Positions 1 through 14,100 are shown, counted from the stretch's first letter. The stretch: 64,000 bases of DNA from Gavia stellata (GCF_030936135.1 NC_082594.1:129680668-129744667); one strand, 5' to 3'. The notes: generated by a model not told the origin, from the letters alone. Made by a program: numbers and translations.

Positions 1-662
1 TGTGAGAAGATGCCAGAAGCTGCCCCCGTGTCAGGGGAGCCAGTTCCAGCCAGCTCCAAGATGGACCCACCGCTGGCCAAAGCTGAGCCCATCGCCAACG
101 GCTGGTAGCACCTCTGTGATAACATATTTAAGAAAGGGTAAAAACTGCACCCCATGGAACCGACCCATGCTGGAGCAGTTTGTGAAGAACTGTAGCCCAT
201 GGGAAGGACCCACGTTGGAGAAGTTTGCAGAGGACTGTCTCCTGTGGGTGGGAGCCCACGCTGGTTCAGGGGAACAGTGTGAGGAGGAAGGAGTGGCAGA
301 GACAACGCATAATGAGCTGACCACAACCCCCATTCCCTGTTCCCCTGCGCTGCTCGCAGGGAGGAGATAGAGAAATCAGGAGTGAAGTTGAGCCTGAGAA
401 GAAGGGAGAGGTGGGGGGAAGGTGTTTTAGATTTGGTTTTATTTCTCATTATCCCACCCTGATTTTGATTGGCAATAAATTAAATTAATTTTCCCCAAGT
501 CAAGTCCGTTCTGCCTGTGACAGTAATTGGCGAGTGATCTCCCTGTCCTTATTTCAATCCATGAGGCTTTTGTCATATTTTCTCCCACCTGTCCCATGAG
601 GAGGGGGAGTAAGAGAGCAGCTTGACGGGCATCTGGCAGCCAGCCAAGGTCAACCCACCACA
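1..662 (+). mobile_element. Avian endogenous-retrovirus LTR, cut by the window edge
   Basis: The segment resembles a common avian LTR family (recalled as ERVL-like, not searched). It has an A/T-rich stretch with an AATAAA signal at 474-479, a repeated 'gaac-tgtagcccatggga' type motif at about 150-260, and a 3' end reading ...caacccaccaca at about 650-662. The 5' end lies outside the window, so solo LTR versus 3' LTR of a longer provirus cannot be decided. Open frames on both strands here are non-coding shadows. It lies downstream of, or inside, the CD58-like gene on the opposite strand. Confidence 0.7.
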
Positions 663-1424
663 TGCCTCATCTCTAACAAGTCTGTAACACATAATTCCAG
701 TGAAGGAGGAAGAATTCTATACTGGTAAACCATGAAAATTACTTTTGCACAGAAGTGGGAAATTTTGTCAGTTAGGGACTGCCTTACACACCCTACAAAC
801 CAAATGGTTCCAAACATGTTCTCATCCTATGTTTTTAAAAATAAAGAAAAAAAAAAAAAAGAAAAAAAGCAAGCCTCAGGCTGACCTGAAGCTCAGCTGA
901 AGCTGTCCCAAAGCAATAAGCAACAGCAGGAAAACTCTCTTTTCTCCTTTTTATATCTCTCTGAAGGAGGAAAAGAAGTACGCTCACCAACTCATACACA
1001 TGCTAGATTACAAATTATTTATCTAACTGCTGCTAGATGACTCACTTGAAATGACTGAATAGTTTCATTCCAGTTCATGGAAAGCAGTACAAAGAGCACA
1101 ATAGTCATTAGCGTTAATTACACAAGGCCAGAAGGTTTAGAAGAGATCTAAGTGTGTCTCCCTTTTTATTATTACTCATTTCAAGTCACAGCTGAAGGTT
1201 TTATTCTGTTGAGATCCCTGCAAAAAGTATCTTTCTGGGGGGATCAAACTGTCAGCCTCATACCTTTCATGAACCTTAAACACACTTTTAGCAGACAAAT
1301 CACTTCTGATGCTTTTTACTCTTTAAATTCAACTTCCTCAGAAGTCAGTAGAAATTATACAGTTAAAGTCCATGCTGCTTTCGAACATAGCCTCTCAGAC
1401 TTGCGTATACAACCTGACCCATTC
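663..1424. other. Non-coding stretch, CD58-like intron 3 or downstream DNA
   Basis: A/T-rich DNA with an A-rich tract at about 838-870. I looked on the minus strand for a transmembrane or cytoplasmic exon of the CD58-like gene and found no hydrophobic frame with convincing splice sites. If the gene is complete, those exons probably lie beyond the left edge. Confidence 0.4.
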
Positions 1425-1868
1425 ACAGAGTCACAGAATGATAGGGGTTGGAAGGGACCTCTGGAGATCATCTAGTCCAACCCCCTGCCAGAGTAGGGTC
1501 ACCTGGAGCAGGTTGCACAGAAGTGTGTCCAGGTGAGTTTTGAATATCTCCAGAGAAGGAGATTCCACAATCTCTCTGGGCAGCTTGTTCCAGTGCTCTG
1601 CCACCCTCGAAGTAAAGAAGTTCCTCCTGATGTTTAGATGGAACTTCCTATGACCAAGTTTGTGCCCGTTGCCTCTTGTCCTGTCACTGGGCACCACTGA
1701 AAAAAGACTGGCCCCATCCTCCTGGCACCCACCCCTGAAGTATTTATAAGCATTAATAAGATCCCCCCTCAGTCTTCTCTTCTCCAGACTAAAAAGACCC
1801 AAGTTCCCCAGCCTTTCCTCATAAGAAAGATGTTCTAGTCCCCTAATCATCTTCGAAGCCCTTTGCTT
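1425..1868 (-). mobile_element. CR1 LINE, 5'-truncated 3' end
   Basis: On the minus strand this translates into the C-terminal part of a CR1 ORF2, with phrases such as [35 protein letters not shown] and [14 protein letters not shown]. The 3' terminus (reverse of cacagaatgataggggttgg) is at about 1427-1446. No stop codon interrupts the frame. Its 5' truncation point is only about 8 nt inside the intron after CD58-like exon 3, so almost all of the sequence following that splice donor is CR1-derived. Confidence 0.9.
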
Positions 1869-1876
1869 TTCATTAC

Positions 1877-2131
1877 CTTGTTTATCTGGAAAGCACTGAG
1901 TCAAAGAGATTTCAGAGCTCTTTTCTGTTTGAGAGAATTTAATGAAACATGCAGCTTTCTCGGAAGCATCAACATTCTCCTTAGGGATGAAAACTTCCTG
2001 GGTCTGACGAGCGATTTGTATGCTACTGAACTTCCAAGTGTAATTCAGAGGCTGCTGGAAATCCGCTGTACATTTTAACACAAGGTCATCACCACTGATG
2101 TTGCAACTTATTTCAGGTTCTGAAGGGGGAG
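1877..2131 (-). CDS. CD58: CD58-like exon 3 (Ig C2-like domain 2)
   Basis: A 255-nt symmetric phase-1 exon after the acceptor CCTTTTAG. It encodes [14 protein letters not shown] through LTQCFPDKQ with four cysteines. The proposed donor AAG|GTAATG has a good exon side but lacks the +5 G, so it is weak. The frame also continues open past it into a CR1 element. Confidence 0.82.
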
Positions 2132-5100
2132 CTAAAAGGAGAGAAAACATTCTGCATTACTTTGGTTATAAACTGCCTTGAATTTTAGCATGGGACAAGG
2201 GCTGGAGCAACAAAAGCAGTGGGAAAGTGCATAGATAGTGTACGTGTAAGGGGTGCGTGTGTGCGCACACACGTGTGTGAGAGAAACGTATTTCTAGAAG
2301 TGGCCCTGTTTGTGGTTCTTTAGTGTCTAGTTTAAAACTCCTCATGCTTCATTGTCAATAGGACTAATATACACACTGGTCAAATATATTTCCCGAAGAC
2401 TACTACTGCAGCTGCGTAGATCTGCACAGGACGATGCCACAGACATTCAAGCACATATAATATGCCTGCAGGAGCATCTTTAATAGATACATAATGCCTG
2501 GGATAATTTGGTCAGCTTGCTCAAAGAGTTTGATTATCTACCTGAAAGTACACGGTGTGCCATCTACACACATTCTAGAAGTTGTTCCAAGGTGAGTAAT
2601 GATGGACAGACAAATTAGATGCCACCTTTGAAAATTTGTTTAAAGTGCCTAAGCAACTTAACAACAGAGTAAAAGAACAGCCCCCCCTCTGTTTCTGTTT
2701 GCTTCCCTGACAAATAACCAATCCCCTTTCTAGCCTTCCTAAAGTGAATAAAGTGGTGCAAATTCTTTATGCAGTTCTTCCACTACTTACCTAACACACT
2801 AAGTACGAACGTTAAGATATAGTTTATTTTCAGAGAATCAAAGTAGTCTAATACGTATGTGCCAGCATCGTTGTTCTCCAAGTTAAATATAGTCAAGCAC
2901 CCATTCTCCTTGTTAAGCAAGCCTCTGTTACGGAGAGAAGTAAAATATATCAGATTGTTTTGCTCTTCCCATTCGGCCACTTTATCCTTGTCTTTTGTCC
3001 AAATAATTTCCGCTATTTTTTGGTCTATTTTCACTGGAAAAGTGAAGTTTTCTCCCACGATGCCAAACACGTCTTCACAGTGGATGTGTGCTACAGGGGG
3101 AAAAAAGAAAAAAAGTTACTTTAACAATTGTTTTATAAACTATTGCTTGACTGATGCTGTATGCACTATCAGATATATTCAAATTTGGGTTAGAAGCACA
3201 TCACAATATTGCAGAGTAAGGCATCTGTCAGTTAAGAATTACCCAAACCCAGCCTGTCTGTACAATCAGGTGACAGGCACCAGAAGGGGATCCAGTTTCC
3301 ATATTCTGGTCCCAGGTAGAATCATTGTCCTGATCTTTTTCTTTATCCTAAGCTCCTCTCTCCTCAGTACTTTCCCTCTGTTCACTTGAATTAGGCCTCC
3401 TGCCCATGGTCTGGTGAAAAAGATGAAATGAAGATTTTGCTGGTGACAACAATTCTATCTTAGCACCTTGTTGCAGAATGCTCAGACTGAAGCTCCTGCT
3501 GAGCAAATAAACTGCAATTTTTCCAGCATAAAAATTCACAGACTTAGTAAAAAGCACACTTCTGACACAAAATTGCTATTCAGTTCAAAGCACCTGCTCT
3601 GAAATCATGGGGAAACTAGGGATTTCCTTTGGGAATCTCACTTAAGCAAGTTTATTTCACAGCCAATATATGTGAAATAGCATCCCAACCTCTGAGACCT
3701 AGCAGAGCTGCAAGCAAGAAATGGGAGCTGTCCAGAAACCTTAACTGCCATTGGTTTTGAATCAATCATATTCTACTAAAAAAGGCCCAGACATTCAATA
3801 TAAATAAACAAACAACAACAAAAAAGAAGAGGAATAAGAGATTTTCTCTAGTTTTTATTAAAAACAACTACATGTGTGGAAAAAAAATAATAATCTACTG
3901 ATCTAACAGATGACACCAAACTCTGCTGTGGGGAAGGGATACTGTAAACCATTAGCATCTGTGCCCCTGCTTCAGTCTTCAGCAATCACCTCCTACTTCT
4001 GAATAGCTCTGAATGGCTCTAAAAAAAAAAAATAAAAAAAAAAAAAATCACAAGACTGCTGCCATGGCAGACATGTATGTAGACATAGACAAAAACATGT
4101 CAATACTGAGTTCAAGTTACACTTGCATTAAGGACTCAATTCTGCTCCATGGTAGCTGGTAACTTTTTATTACTAAGTTGAAAGAAGGGCATGATTAAGA
4201 TTTAAATGAGGTCTAATATCAAGGCAAGATTCCCAATATGAGCCATGGAAAACCTCCCTTTAAACAGTAACAGTGCATGATGAAAGAGAAATATTTCAGA
4301 AACATACTCCTCAAGCCAGCTGCTCCCAAATGACAGCTACTATTTTGAGTTTGTTTTGGTTTTGATTTTTATTGATTCCTAAATGGCATCAAGTCATGAA
4401 TCCACCACAATCCCTATATCATTCTGTGCCTCCTTGCTTCTCATGTCATCAATGTATGAAAACTTACTACTGTTCATAAATCAATGTGGATATTACAGCT
4501 TCATCACATCAAAACAAGTAATTTCCTGCACTGTATTTGAGTCCAGAAAACAAACTATAGGCTGTGGAGCAAGATGGGCTATCTCTTTTCCATAGCAAAG
4601 CACCCAGGAGGTCAGCCAGGCCAGTCATTAAGATTAGGTTCCCCACTGGCAAAGAACAATGATCATCAGCATATTGAGTGTCCTGCTCTTCTGCCTGGTG
4701 CCACATCATCAAAACAAAGACTTTCTCAGACAGGAGACTGAAGGCAAGCAATGGGAAACACACTTCTGTGTGCTTGAGTACAGAACTGTACACACACACA
4801 CAGAAGGTCTTCTCCGTGCCTTACTTCTCATGGACTATCCAATTTGTTTGCAATTTACCCATGAAAGTACTCTTCTCATGCCATTACAGTTTCTACTTCT
4901 TGTTGTCTGCACTTATGCTGTGGCCTCTTCCAGGCACAGGAGCTGGAAAAGTAAACAGTGTAGAGAGGGCTCAGCTATCACTCCCACATCTTTTCAACAC
5001 AACCCACCCGCCTTTGTCTTCTATCCTATTTAGACAGCTTTAAACATCTCACTTGCTCCTGCTGCTCCAGTATGAGCGTCTCTTGCCACCCATCTCAATT

Positions 5101-8100
5101 AACAAATTCCAGAAAAGATAAGAACCCAGGAGCTCCAACATTTGTGTTTGAAGACCACAAGAAGGCAGGATGCTGGGCAAGATGAAACACCGTTTTGATT
5201 TGATGAAGCTTGGAGTCATGTTAGAGACTTTTGTTTCATAAGGACAATTTCTAGGAGTGCATTTTGCTCAAGAAGTCATCTCTCACTGCCTAGGGACCTA
5301 TAGTATTTCTAGCATGGAGAAAAACTCCCTGCTCTACCCAATGTGAAATTCTACCTCTCAGTAACTTAGGCTCACAGACACAATCAAGCTGTGGTGGCTT
5401 AACGTCACCATGCGTAAGGCAAGCCACAGTGGCCATTGACAAGAGCAAGGTAATGCAACTCCCTTCTGGGAGGAAAAAGCAGCCAGTTGCTGGGGTCTGA
5501 GAACATGAGCAAGGACAGCCACCACTGCTCAGCCAACCACTCATAACTTCCTAAGCCTGGATGTTCATGCATGTAAACTCTCCATGTCTTTGCTCTCTTT
5601 CAGTTAGTCATAAGAGCTAGGTTGGAGTTATGAGGCCAAGCTTGTTTCTTCTTCAAGCCCAGAAATGAGACTGGAGGAAAGCAGAGATGAAAAGAAAATG
5701 CATTTTCCCTCCACAGCTTCAGCTAGGCATGGGGAAGCGCCGCCCTCTTCAACGCACTCTCTTCTTGCTGGCTGGTAAAAGAAAGGCTCGGCAGCAAGGA
5801 GCTGAAGAGTTCCTGCCCAGGGACACTCAGGGCTGCCATGAGCAAGACAGGGAAAAGGTTATCCTTTCAGGATAACCATCATCTCCTCCTGTCTAAAACC
5901 AGGGATCAGACATTTTCACTTCCCTGCTTCACTGCTCTAGTGAAAATGTGAAGAAACCTCCCACTCAATGCTGTCAGCTTCCTTTTTTCAAGGAAATGGT
6001 ACATCATACAGAAATGTTGCATGAGGTCTCCACCACATATGTTTGAGCTTCTAAAGAAAGCATGTGTCATCACATGTTTTCCAAATTTCCAAGGAACACC
6101 TTCCCCCTCTTTTCTACTTCATTTTATACAGAGACAGATTTCTCATTCCACAGCAGTTAACTTCTCTGCTGTGAGTAAAGAGGGAGAAGTAACAGCCAAA
6201 CACTTTCTCATACACTCTTTTTGGAAGGCTAGAAAGAAGAATGATGTTTCTCCGCTTCCTCCCTCTCTCCTTATTGTAGCCTATTATTCCAAGATAAAGT
6301 TCACACAAAGTAGTGCTGTGCTAAGGTCTCCGGTAGCCTCTACAGAAACTGTCAGACTACCTGCTCCTGTATCTCCTTCAACACGCTCCAAATTCCTTCT
6401 TGTGCCATGTCTTTTGTGTTCTGTCCTTCCAAACTAATCACATAATGAAAGTGTTACTGATAAAGAGAAGCTAACATTGTGCAAGCAAAGCCTCTTCTGC
6501 AAACCCACCACCTCATCTCGTCTCCATGGTCTTCTGTTCCCACTTCTTCAGCAGCCAGATACCTTTGCCTGCGCAGCCTTCTCATCCTACCCAGGACACA
6601 GAGCCACAGTCAAGTGTTCTGCCTACCACGCATGAGCTGAACCATGACAACAGCATGGGTACACAGATTTGGCCTGCAGCAAACAGCAAGACATGAATCT
6701 TAGCCTGGTTGGCAATACATGAAAACATTTCAGATTTTCCTGTGTTTGACAACAACTCAGCTAATGCACGTAACCTGGAACTCCATGTTAACCGATTCAT
6801 TTCTCTGAATGCAGAGCTTGGATTGCACCTACGCAAGACAAGGCACAGTCCTTCACTCACAGAATAAACAGGTCACCCATACAACCTAGTGTGCTATACT
6901 CAAGTTTTAATATTCACCTGAATAATTCTGACTCTTTAAGCATTTAAGCAGGCTAAAGGTATCCACATGTTCCGTTCAGACTGAGTAAGTGGAATTTAAT
7001 ATTTCATTTATCAGCAGTAAATGCTTCATGACTGTATTTGTCCACCTGATTTGATTTTCTTCACTACTTTTCTTGGAGCTAATGTAAGGCTTAGTTATTC
7101 CAGAACTTCTGTAAGCTAATTCCCTTTTTGTTTTTAATGCTATCATTATCATCTTTTTTGGTCTCAAGTACCTATTTGAAATGCATGTATGTATATATTA
7201 GGTGTAGATAAGCAGCACTTAGGCTCCCATATTACCATTAAGACATTAATGTTCCACCTGCTGAAGCTGGGTGGAAAAGTCACAGAATCACTAAGGTTGG
7301 AAAAGACCTGTAAGATCATCAAGTCCAACCTTTACAAAAAAAAAAAAAAAACACCACACAAAAAAACCCCAAAACCACCCACACCACACAACACCATGCC
7401 CATCAAGCCATGTCCCACAATGCCACGTCCACATGCTCCTTGAATACCTCCAGGGAGGGTGACTCCACTACCTCCCTGGGCAGTCTATTCCATTGTGTTA
7501 CCACTCTCTCAGTAAAGAAATTTTTCCTAATATCCGGTCTGTATCTCCCCTGGCACAACTTGAGGCCATTTCCTCTTGTCCTGTCACTCATCACTTGGGA
7601 GAAGAGACCAACACCCACCTCTCTGCAACCCCCTTTCAGATAGTTGTAGAGAGCCATGAGGTCTCCCCTCAGCCTCCTCTTCTCCAGGCTAAACAACCCC
7701 AGTTCTCTCAGCATCCTTACTGATTAGGTTAAACCAAGGAACTGTCTGCCTCAGGAGCTGGGCTTTTTAAATAGTGGATTTTCATTTTATCTTTTATAAC
7801 TTCCCAACTACCCCTTTTTTAGGCTTTTTTTTTTTTTTTAAGTTGTGGCTTCCCCCAGCAGCTGTAAGCAGCAGAGAGCTATGTTCCCTCCTAACTCTCA
7901 GAACCACCAGTTGCAGAGAACCCTGAAATAAATGTTCAGTCCAGAAGGACTATCAGAATATTCACCCATAGTCCTCCTAATTCTCCCACAGGCCACAAAC
8001 ATGACCCACTTCCCAAACTCCAGTGAGAAAGCACTTAGACCCGCGATATAAAAGCACGGGCAAAAGCTACAGCCAGGAAAGAGACAATGCAGATGACAGT

Positions 8101-11100
8101 AAGCTGTAGCAGCGTCCCAGGCTGTTGCAAGAGAAAATCAGATTCATGCAGGGATGACTGCAAATCTTACATGTAACATCAAAAGCAGTGTTTTTCACTT
8201 GCATGCTGCAGCAAGTTCAGAGAGGTATGTGTTGCTACTCCTGGGCAATACGGGGCTGCCTGCATCTACAGAACTCTACACATCAGCAAAGGCAGGACCT
8301 AAGAGTGGCACCCACAAACAAGCCTGGGTCCCTCCCCACCACAAAATCCATACCTTTGGTTATATCCCTCAGCACGGGCCTAACAACAGGCAACATCTCT
8401 GTGCAAAGGTTAGCCAGTCATTTTAAAACTATGCTGCTGACCAGAAGTGTGGGGATGACTTACCCATTCCTCCCTCTCCTTTATTTTTGTCTGCCTGTTC
8501 CTGCAATGAAATACAGAGAGTACAATCCGCTGAAAGTTAACTTGACACACACCCCCACTCAAAAAAAAACCCCCAAACAACAACAAAAAAACCCAAACAA
8601 AACCAATAAACCCCACAGAAGGATTGTAATTCCCAGATGTGACTCACTGTGAGAACACTGGTGCTTGCACATGGGATGGAGCGGAAACAAGTGGACCGGG
8701 GAAGAACATGAGTAAGATCGTTCCTTCGGCCAGCAGCACAGGCCTGGCTCAGAGAGCAGTGACCACACTCACGCCCTGGAGCGGACTTCTTAAAATAGCT
8801 ACCAGGAAATGATGAGGATTGAGCTGCATCTTAAATCCAACCCCTCGTGTTTACCAACTTCACTGAGGGCACTTGCCTCTCTCCACTTTGGGTTCACAGC
8901 CCTAAACGTTCCTAGGACTGAGGTACAGCCTTCCAAAATGCCGTCCGAGACAGAAACGCTGCCTCCTTTATCTCCAGGAACTCACTAGTCAAATCACATA
9001 TTCAAGATATTTTCCTGTGTTAGAGATAAAATGCAGTCAACTGAAGAATAGCCCAAAAACTTCTCACTAGTGTCCTGACCAGACCAGACCCTCTTGGGCC
9101 CAGCTGCATTATAATTCCCTTGTGCACACTGGCACAGCCTGAAGAGGAGGAAGAAAGAGCACGCCCCACTGCACAGCTCAGGGAAGCCTAAGGTAGGGTT
9201 ATCAAAGCCTTGGTATATGACTTTCAGAAAGACTCGGTGGATCCCAGCAGAGCTTAGGTACAAGCAAGATGAAGAAAAGCTTGGCTATGACAAGGACTTG
9301 GCAATCCTGGATACTTCCAGGGAAAGAAGTAGAGGAATGAGGAAAACAGAGGACCAAAACATCAGCTCTGCAGGAATAAAGGTGCGACCAGGGTCAGACA
9401 CCAGCTGACTTTGACACCAGCTGACTTTGACACCAGAATCGAGAGGAAGGTGCAAATCTCCAACAACTTTTCTAAGTTTAGTTCCAAAGACTTTCTTTTT
9501 TACAGTAGCCAGAATTTTCAGTTCCTCTGACCTGTTCCCACTTACGTTTCTCTTCCATTTGCTGAACCTCGCAGACCTCTCTGGCTCCCTCCACCCTGCT
9601 TCCTGCTCAAGCCTCTTCCACTCCTCTTGTCCTCTGATTACTTGCCCAGTCTTACTCTTCCTACTACTTGCCATGGTCACGGCTACCATGCACTTGTATA
9701 CTAGGTTTGCTTGGGACAGAGTTAATTTTCTTCATAGCAGCCCGTATGGTGCTGTGGTTTAGGTCTGTGACCAAAACAGTGTTGATAACACACCAGTGTT
9801 TTAGCTGTTACTGCACAGCATCAAGACCTCTCTTTCTCACTCTGCCCAATCCTAGGAGTAGGCTGGGGATGGGCAAGATGTTGAGAGGGGATACAGCCGT
9901 GACAGTTGACCCCAACTGATCAAAGAGATATACCCTACCATACATCATGCTCAGCAATAAAAATGAGGAGGAGGAGTGTTTTTCCAAAGTAGCCATTGCT
10001 CAAAGAAGTCCACTGATGGGAAGGGGTGAGAGATTGCTTTTGCATCACTTGGTTCCCCCCCCCCCCCCAAGAACCTTGTTTTCCCCCCCTTCACTTATTA
10101 AATTGTCTTTATCTTGACCCATGAGTTTTTTGTGCTTTTGCCCTCCTGATTCTCTACCCCACCCTGCTGAGGGGGAGAGAGCGAGTGACTGGGTTGGGCT
10201 TCACAACTTGTTTCCAGATCTCTACTCACCTCTGACTCTCCTGTGAGCCAGGAGGATCTGGTTCACAACAGCACACCTGAAATCCCGGTGTCTTTGCCTT
10301 TGAATTAAGGACAGAATCTGTCCAATCTAAAATTTTGCAGCTCAAGCACGTTTCGTCAAAGATCCAAAATGGAAGCTCTGAGCCCAGTGCGGTGCACGTC
10401 TCAATAGGGATACTGATTGTGCAGCTCTGGCAAATTTTCATAAGCTTTAAAACTTTTGATATAAAAAGCAATTCTGAGGAGATGCCTCTAAATAAACTTC
10501 ATATTAGAAGTATCCACTGGGCTGTATTTCCAAGTTGGAAAGGATACTCCTCTCTCTGAATGTAAAAGTGTGGGCTGTTATTTTTGTGGCACCTTCTTGA
10601 TTTGCGTGTTTTCTTTTTGCCAAAGCCATTGCTTTAGGTTAGTTCTAGGTAAGTCTATTCATTTCACACTAAACAAACATCAACAAAAATATTCCATCTC
10701 TAGCAAGTCTGCCTGTTCATACACCAGGATAAAGGTATGTGTACAGCATCACCAGGGCCACACTAAAGGTAACAGCAAGACAAAAAGCTTCACAAAGTTA
10801 CTGGTATTTTAGCTAGCATAGCATCTCTACCTTTCATGTACTGTGGTACAGCGGCCAACACATCAGTCAACCTGCGCTCGCACCTCTCTCATACTTGGTT
10901 ATGTTGCGCTCCATTAATTGCAACGGGAAATTTCTGATGTAACGGTCTACATACACACAACATTATTAGCAAACTTCACCTACTCGCGGCTCTCATCATC
11001 ACCCTGGCTTAAGCAGGGAGCTTTCACTTCTGCTAAGCAAACCACATACAGTTTGTCATGCTACTTCTAGTAGTAACCCATCTAGCACAAACCTGAATTC

Positions 11101-14100
11101 ACCTCCATCATCCTATCGCTCAGATAGTAATGCAGCCTTACAACCCAAGGATTTTAGCCTGGTATAGTCCTGAGCCTCAGTCCCCAGAAATCACCTCTGA
11201 GCAGCATTATGACTTTATTAATAATTATTCAGTCACAGTTATTCTGATCATTGATTTAACCTGTCTTACTATAAAAGACTATGGAAGTGCAAGACATTCT
11301 CTAGGAGGCAAAGACAGACTGACCCCTGCCTTTCAAGAGTCTTTCTTACGTGCTGTTCTAGAGCAGGGAAACTTCATCTATTCTGCAGAAGTCAAAGTCC
11401 ACTAACAGAGCAGTACTCCAGGGAATTCACCATACAGAGGAGGGGTTACTGCAGGACCATGGTTTCCAAATCTTCTTTTGCTGTGAGAGGTACTATATGG
11501 GGCAATGGTGGAAAGAGAGCACATAGAATCATACCTGTATGTTCTGTAGTTACAGCATGACACGCTCCACATATACAAACTTAGGATAACTTAATCACTT
11601 AACTCCAGCTTCAGAAGGGTTTATATAGTAGACTATTACTGCCTATACTTTGAGGCAATCTAGAATTCAGCTGGTTCTCCTGTCAAGAGCATAACCAACG
11701 AGGCCCTTCTTCAGGTCACACATAGGAGCAGGCTGCAATGTGAGAACTCCTGTTCTAAAAATATCGTGCCCCCTGCCCCAGACAATTGATTAGCTCAGGG
11801 CAATTAAGCAAACACCTGAGCCTACTCATGGGCGGTAGGTGTGTGTGGCCATCCCACTCTCCCTCCCCTCCACCTGCTTTTGCCCTCCTTTTTGCAGTCT
11901 CAGGGTCCTGCTCCATTGGCATGCTCCCTGGACTGAGCCAATACCATTCATTAACTTTATAGTCTTTTTTGACAAATTAGATTGCCATTAATGCAACGAG
12001 CTAAATCCAGTGAATGCCCAGGCCAACATATGGCAGCGTGAGGCAAGGGAGGGAGGGGAAGAACTGGGAATCCCCATTTTGGCAACGGTGAACTATTAGA
12101 GAGGATCACTGTGTCCTGTAGGATACTGATCATGTTTGATCTCTGGGCTTTGCTTAGGGACAGAGCTGACTTGCATTTAAGCCTACCCTGAACTGCCAGG
12201 AAAAAACTAGTTCAGATCCTCTGGCCACTTACTCCCAACATCCGGATAGCACTTCTATGCTGTACTAGCACAGTCTTTATGTAGCTATATGATCAATAGG
12301 ACTGAGAAAATAATCTGTCTCAATACCTTTTTTCCTTCAGCCAGATCATCTTCGCAGTTCTGTTTGTAAAGAACAGCACAAACAGATGGCATAGAGAGGA
12401 ACTGTTCTTGTCCTGTGGCAACACCAGCTGAAATGTACTCCAAACTACAACCTACGTCTCTTCTAAACCCTATATCACTCAGATAGCCTACAGCCATACC
12501 ATGCTGATCACAGCCAATATGGTCTCATGAAACTAAACTCACAGGAGGACCATTTAAAAAAAAAAAAAAAAGGGATGACAAATCCATATACACGATCAAA
12601 TCCTTTTTTTTTTTTTGCCAAACAACTTTAACCACACTGTCAGCTCTCAAGATCAAAGGAGTCTCTGCATGTAATCCAGAGATGATCCTGGCTTTCTAAA
12701 GACTAAGACCATTAATCACATTAAGCCAAGAAACTATCAGTAACATTTTTCACTCTGTGTTCATCCTGTAGTGTTAAATATCAATGGCAAAAAATTATTT
12801 GTTTCTTTTTGTTTTTAATATGATATAACAGCCACAGCTCTGGAGGCAAAGATTTATCAAGAGTTTTTAAGCAGAGGACAGAGGATTTTTTCTTTTTTTT
12901 TTTTTTTCTTTTTTTTTTTTCCTTTGTGAGAAATTCAGAACTTTCTCTGTTTATTCAGAAGATTCAAGAGTAAGGTAACAGGACAAGACTCAGGAAGATT
13001 CAAGAGTAAAATAACAGGACAACACAATTGGGTGTCAGCTTCATACAGCTGATGACTAGAAAAGATTTTCCCATTCATACCATTTAAAACTGTGTTTAAC
13101 ATTTCTATTAGCACCCTACCAAACTAAACACATTCTACAAGCAACCTGAATTTGTTAGGAGTCCAGATTTTTCCCCATTCATCCCAATGCCTTGTGATGC
13201 GGTTCCCATGACATCTCTCATGGAGTAGAAAGACACAGGAAAAAACATTGAGCAATCCTGGTATTTTTATGATCAATGAAAACGTAGAAAGGAGCATGTA
13301 TTTCTGTGTGTAGAGAAAGAAAGGGAGGAAATTTTAAAACAAAAACCAGCCCAAACTATCAAACTGCCTAACGGGAAAGAAACAAAAAGCCACACTAAGG
13401 TAAGTTTGGTTTCTATGTTGGTCACTTTTAGAAGTCAGAAAGAAAACATGAGAGTTGCTAAGAAATACCTTTCTGTCAGTCCATGCTCAGTATTTTATAT
13501 GGTAACTTCTGCTCTTAGGTGAGCCAGGTCATCTCCCCTTAACTCAATTTTTATGAAAGAAGTTGAACTGGGAAATGAAACATTAAGGAACCCAGCAAAA
13601 TATGTGAAAACTAGAAAGCAGCAATACTGCTTAAAAATGAGTTGATGCTCAGACCACTGAAAGAGTTCTCTGGCTTTCAGATGAGCCTCACTACAGAAGC
13701 AGAATGCTTCTAGGTGCTCTAGTTCACTCATCTGGCTTCCCTCCCTTATCCCCTCTGCTTTTGGGGGGAAGTCCTGACTCTGTTAAGGTCTCTAGAAGTT
13801 TGGCTGCTGCCTGCAGCACAGCAGAACATCCCCACCAGCGTGGCTGGCACTGCCATCCTCCTGCTGGTGTGGTAGCCAGCAATTTATTTGCCTCATACAG
13901 GGGAGAGTGCAAAGATCTCTCTGTGGGCTCCTTCAACAAACTGGGCCACAGATACTACACAGACTTTTTTTCCACCCACAGACAATCTCCAGGATCCCAA
14001 AACTGAACACAGTTTTGGCTTGGATTTCCAATGACTGAAGAAGCATGCTCTTTGCAGGTCTAAAATCAAAAAGTCCTTCATAGCCTCAATGTGACCGTTA

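Noticed and set aside
1877-3090. Assignment of the Ig gene to CD80
   Set aside because: Position and strand suggest CD80, but the V-like domain lacks the canonical cysteine pair and carries CD58-type motifs.
2859-3389. 176-codon plus-strand frame antisense to the first Ig exon
   Set aside because: It is the mirror of a well-supported minus-strand exon with good splice sites, and it has no recognisable domain.
9695-10207. A retroviral coding region around the solo LTR
   Set aside because: No gag, pol or env frames flank it; only one LTR is present.
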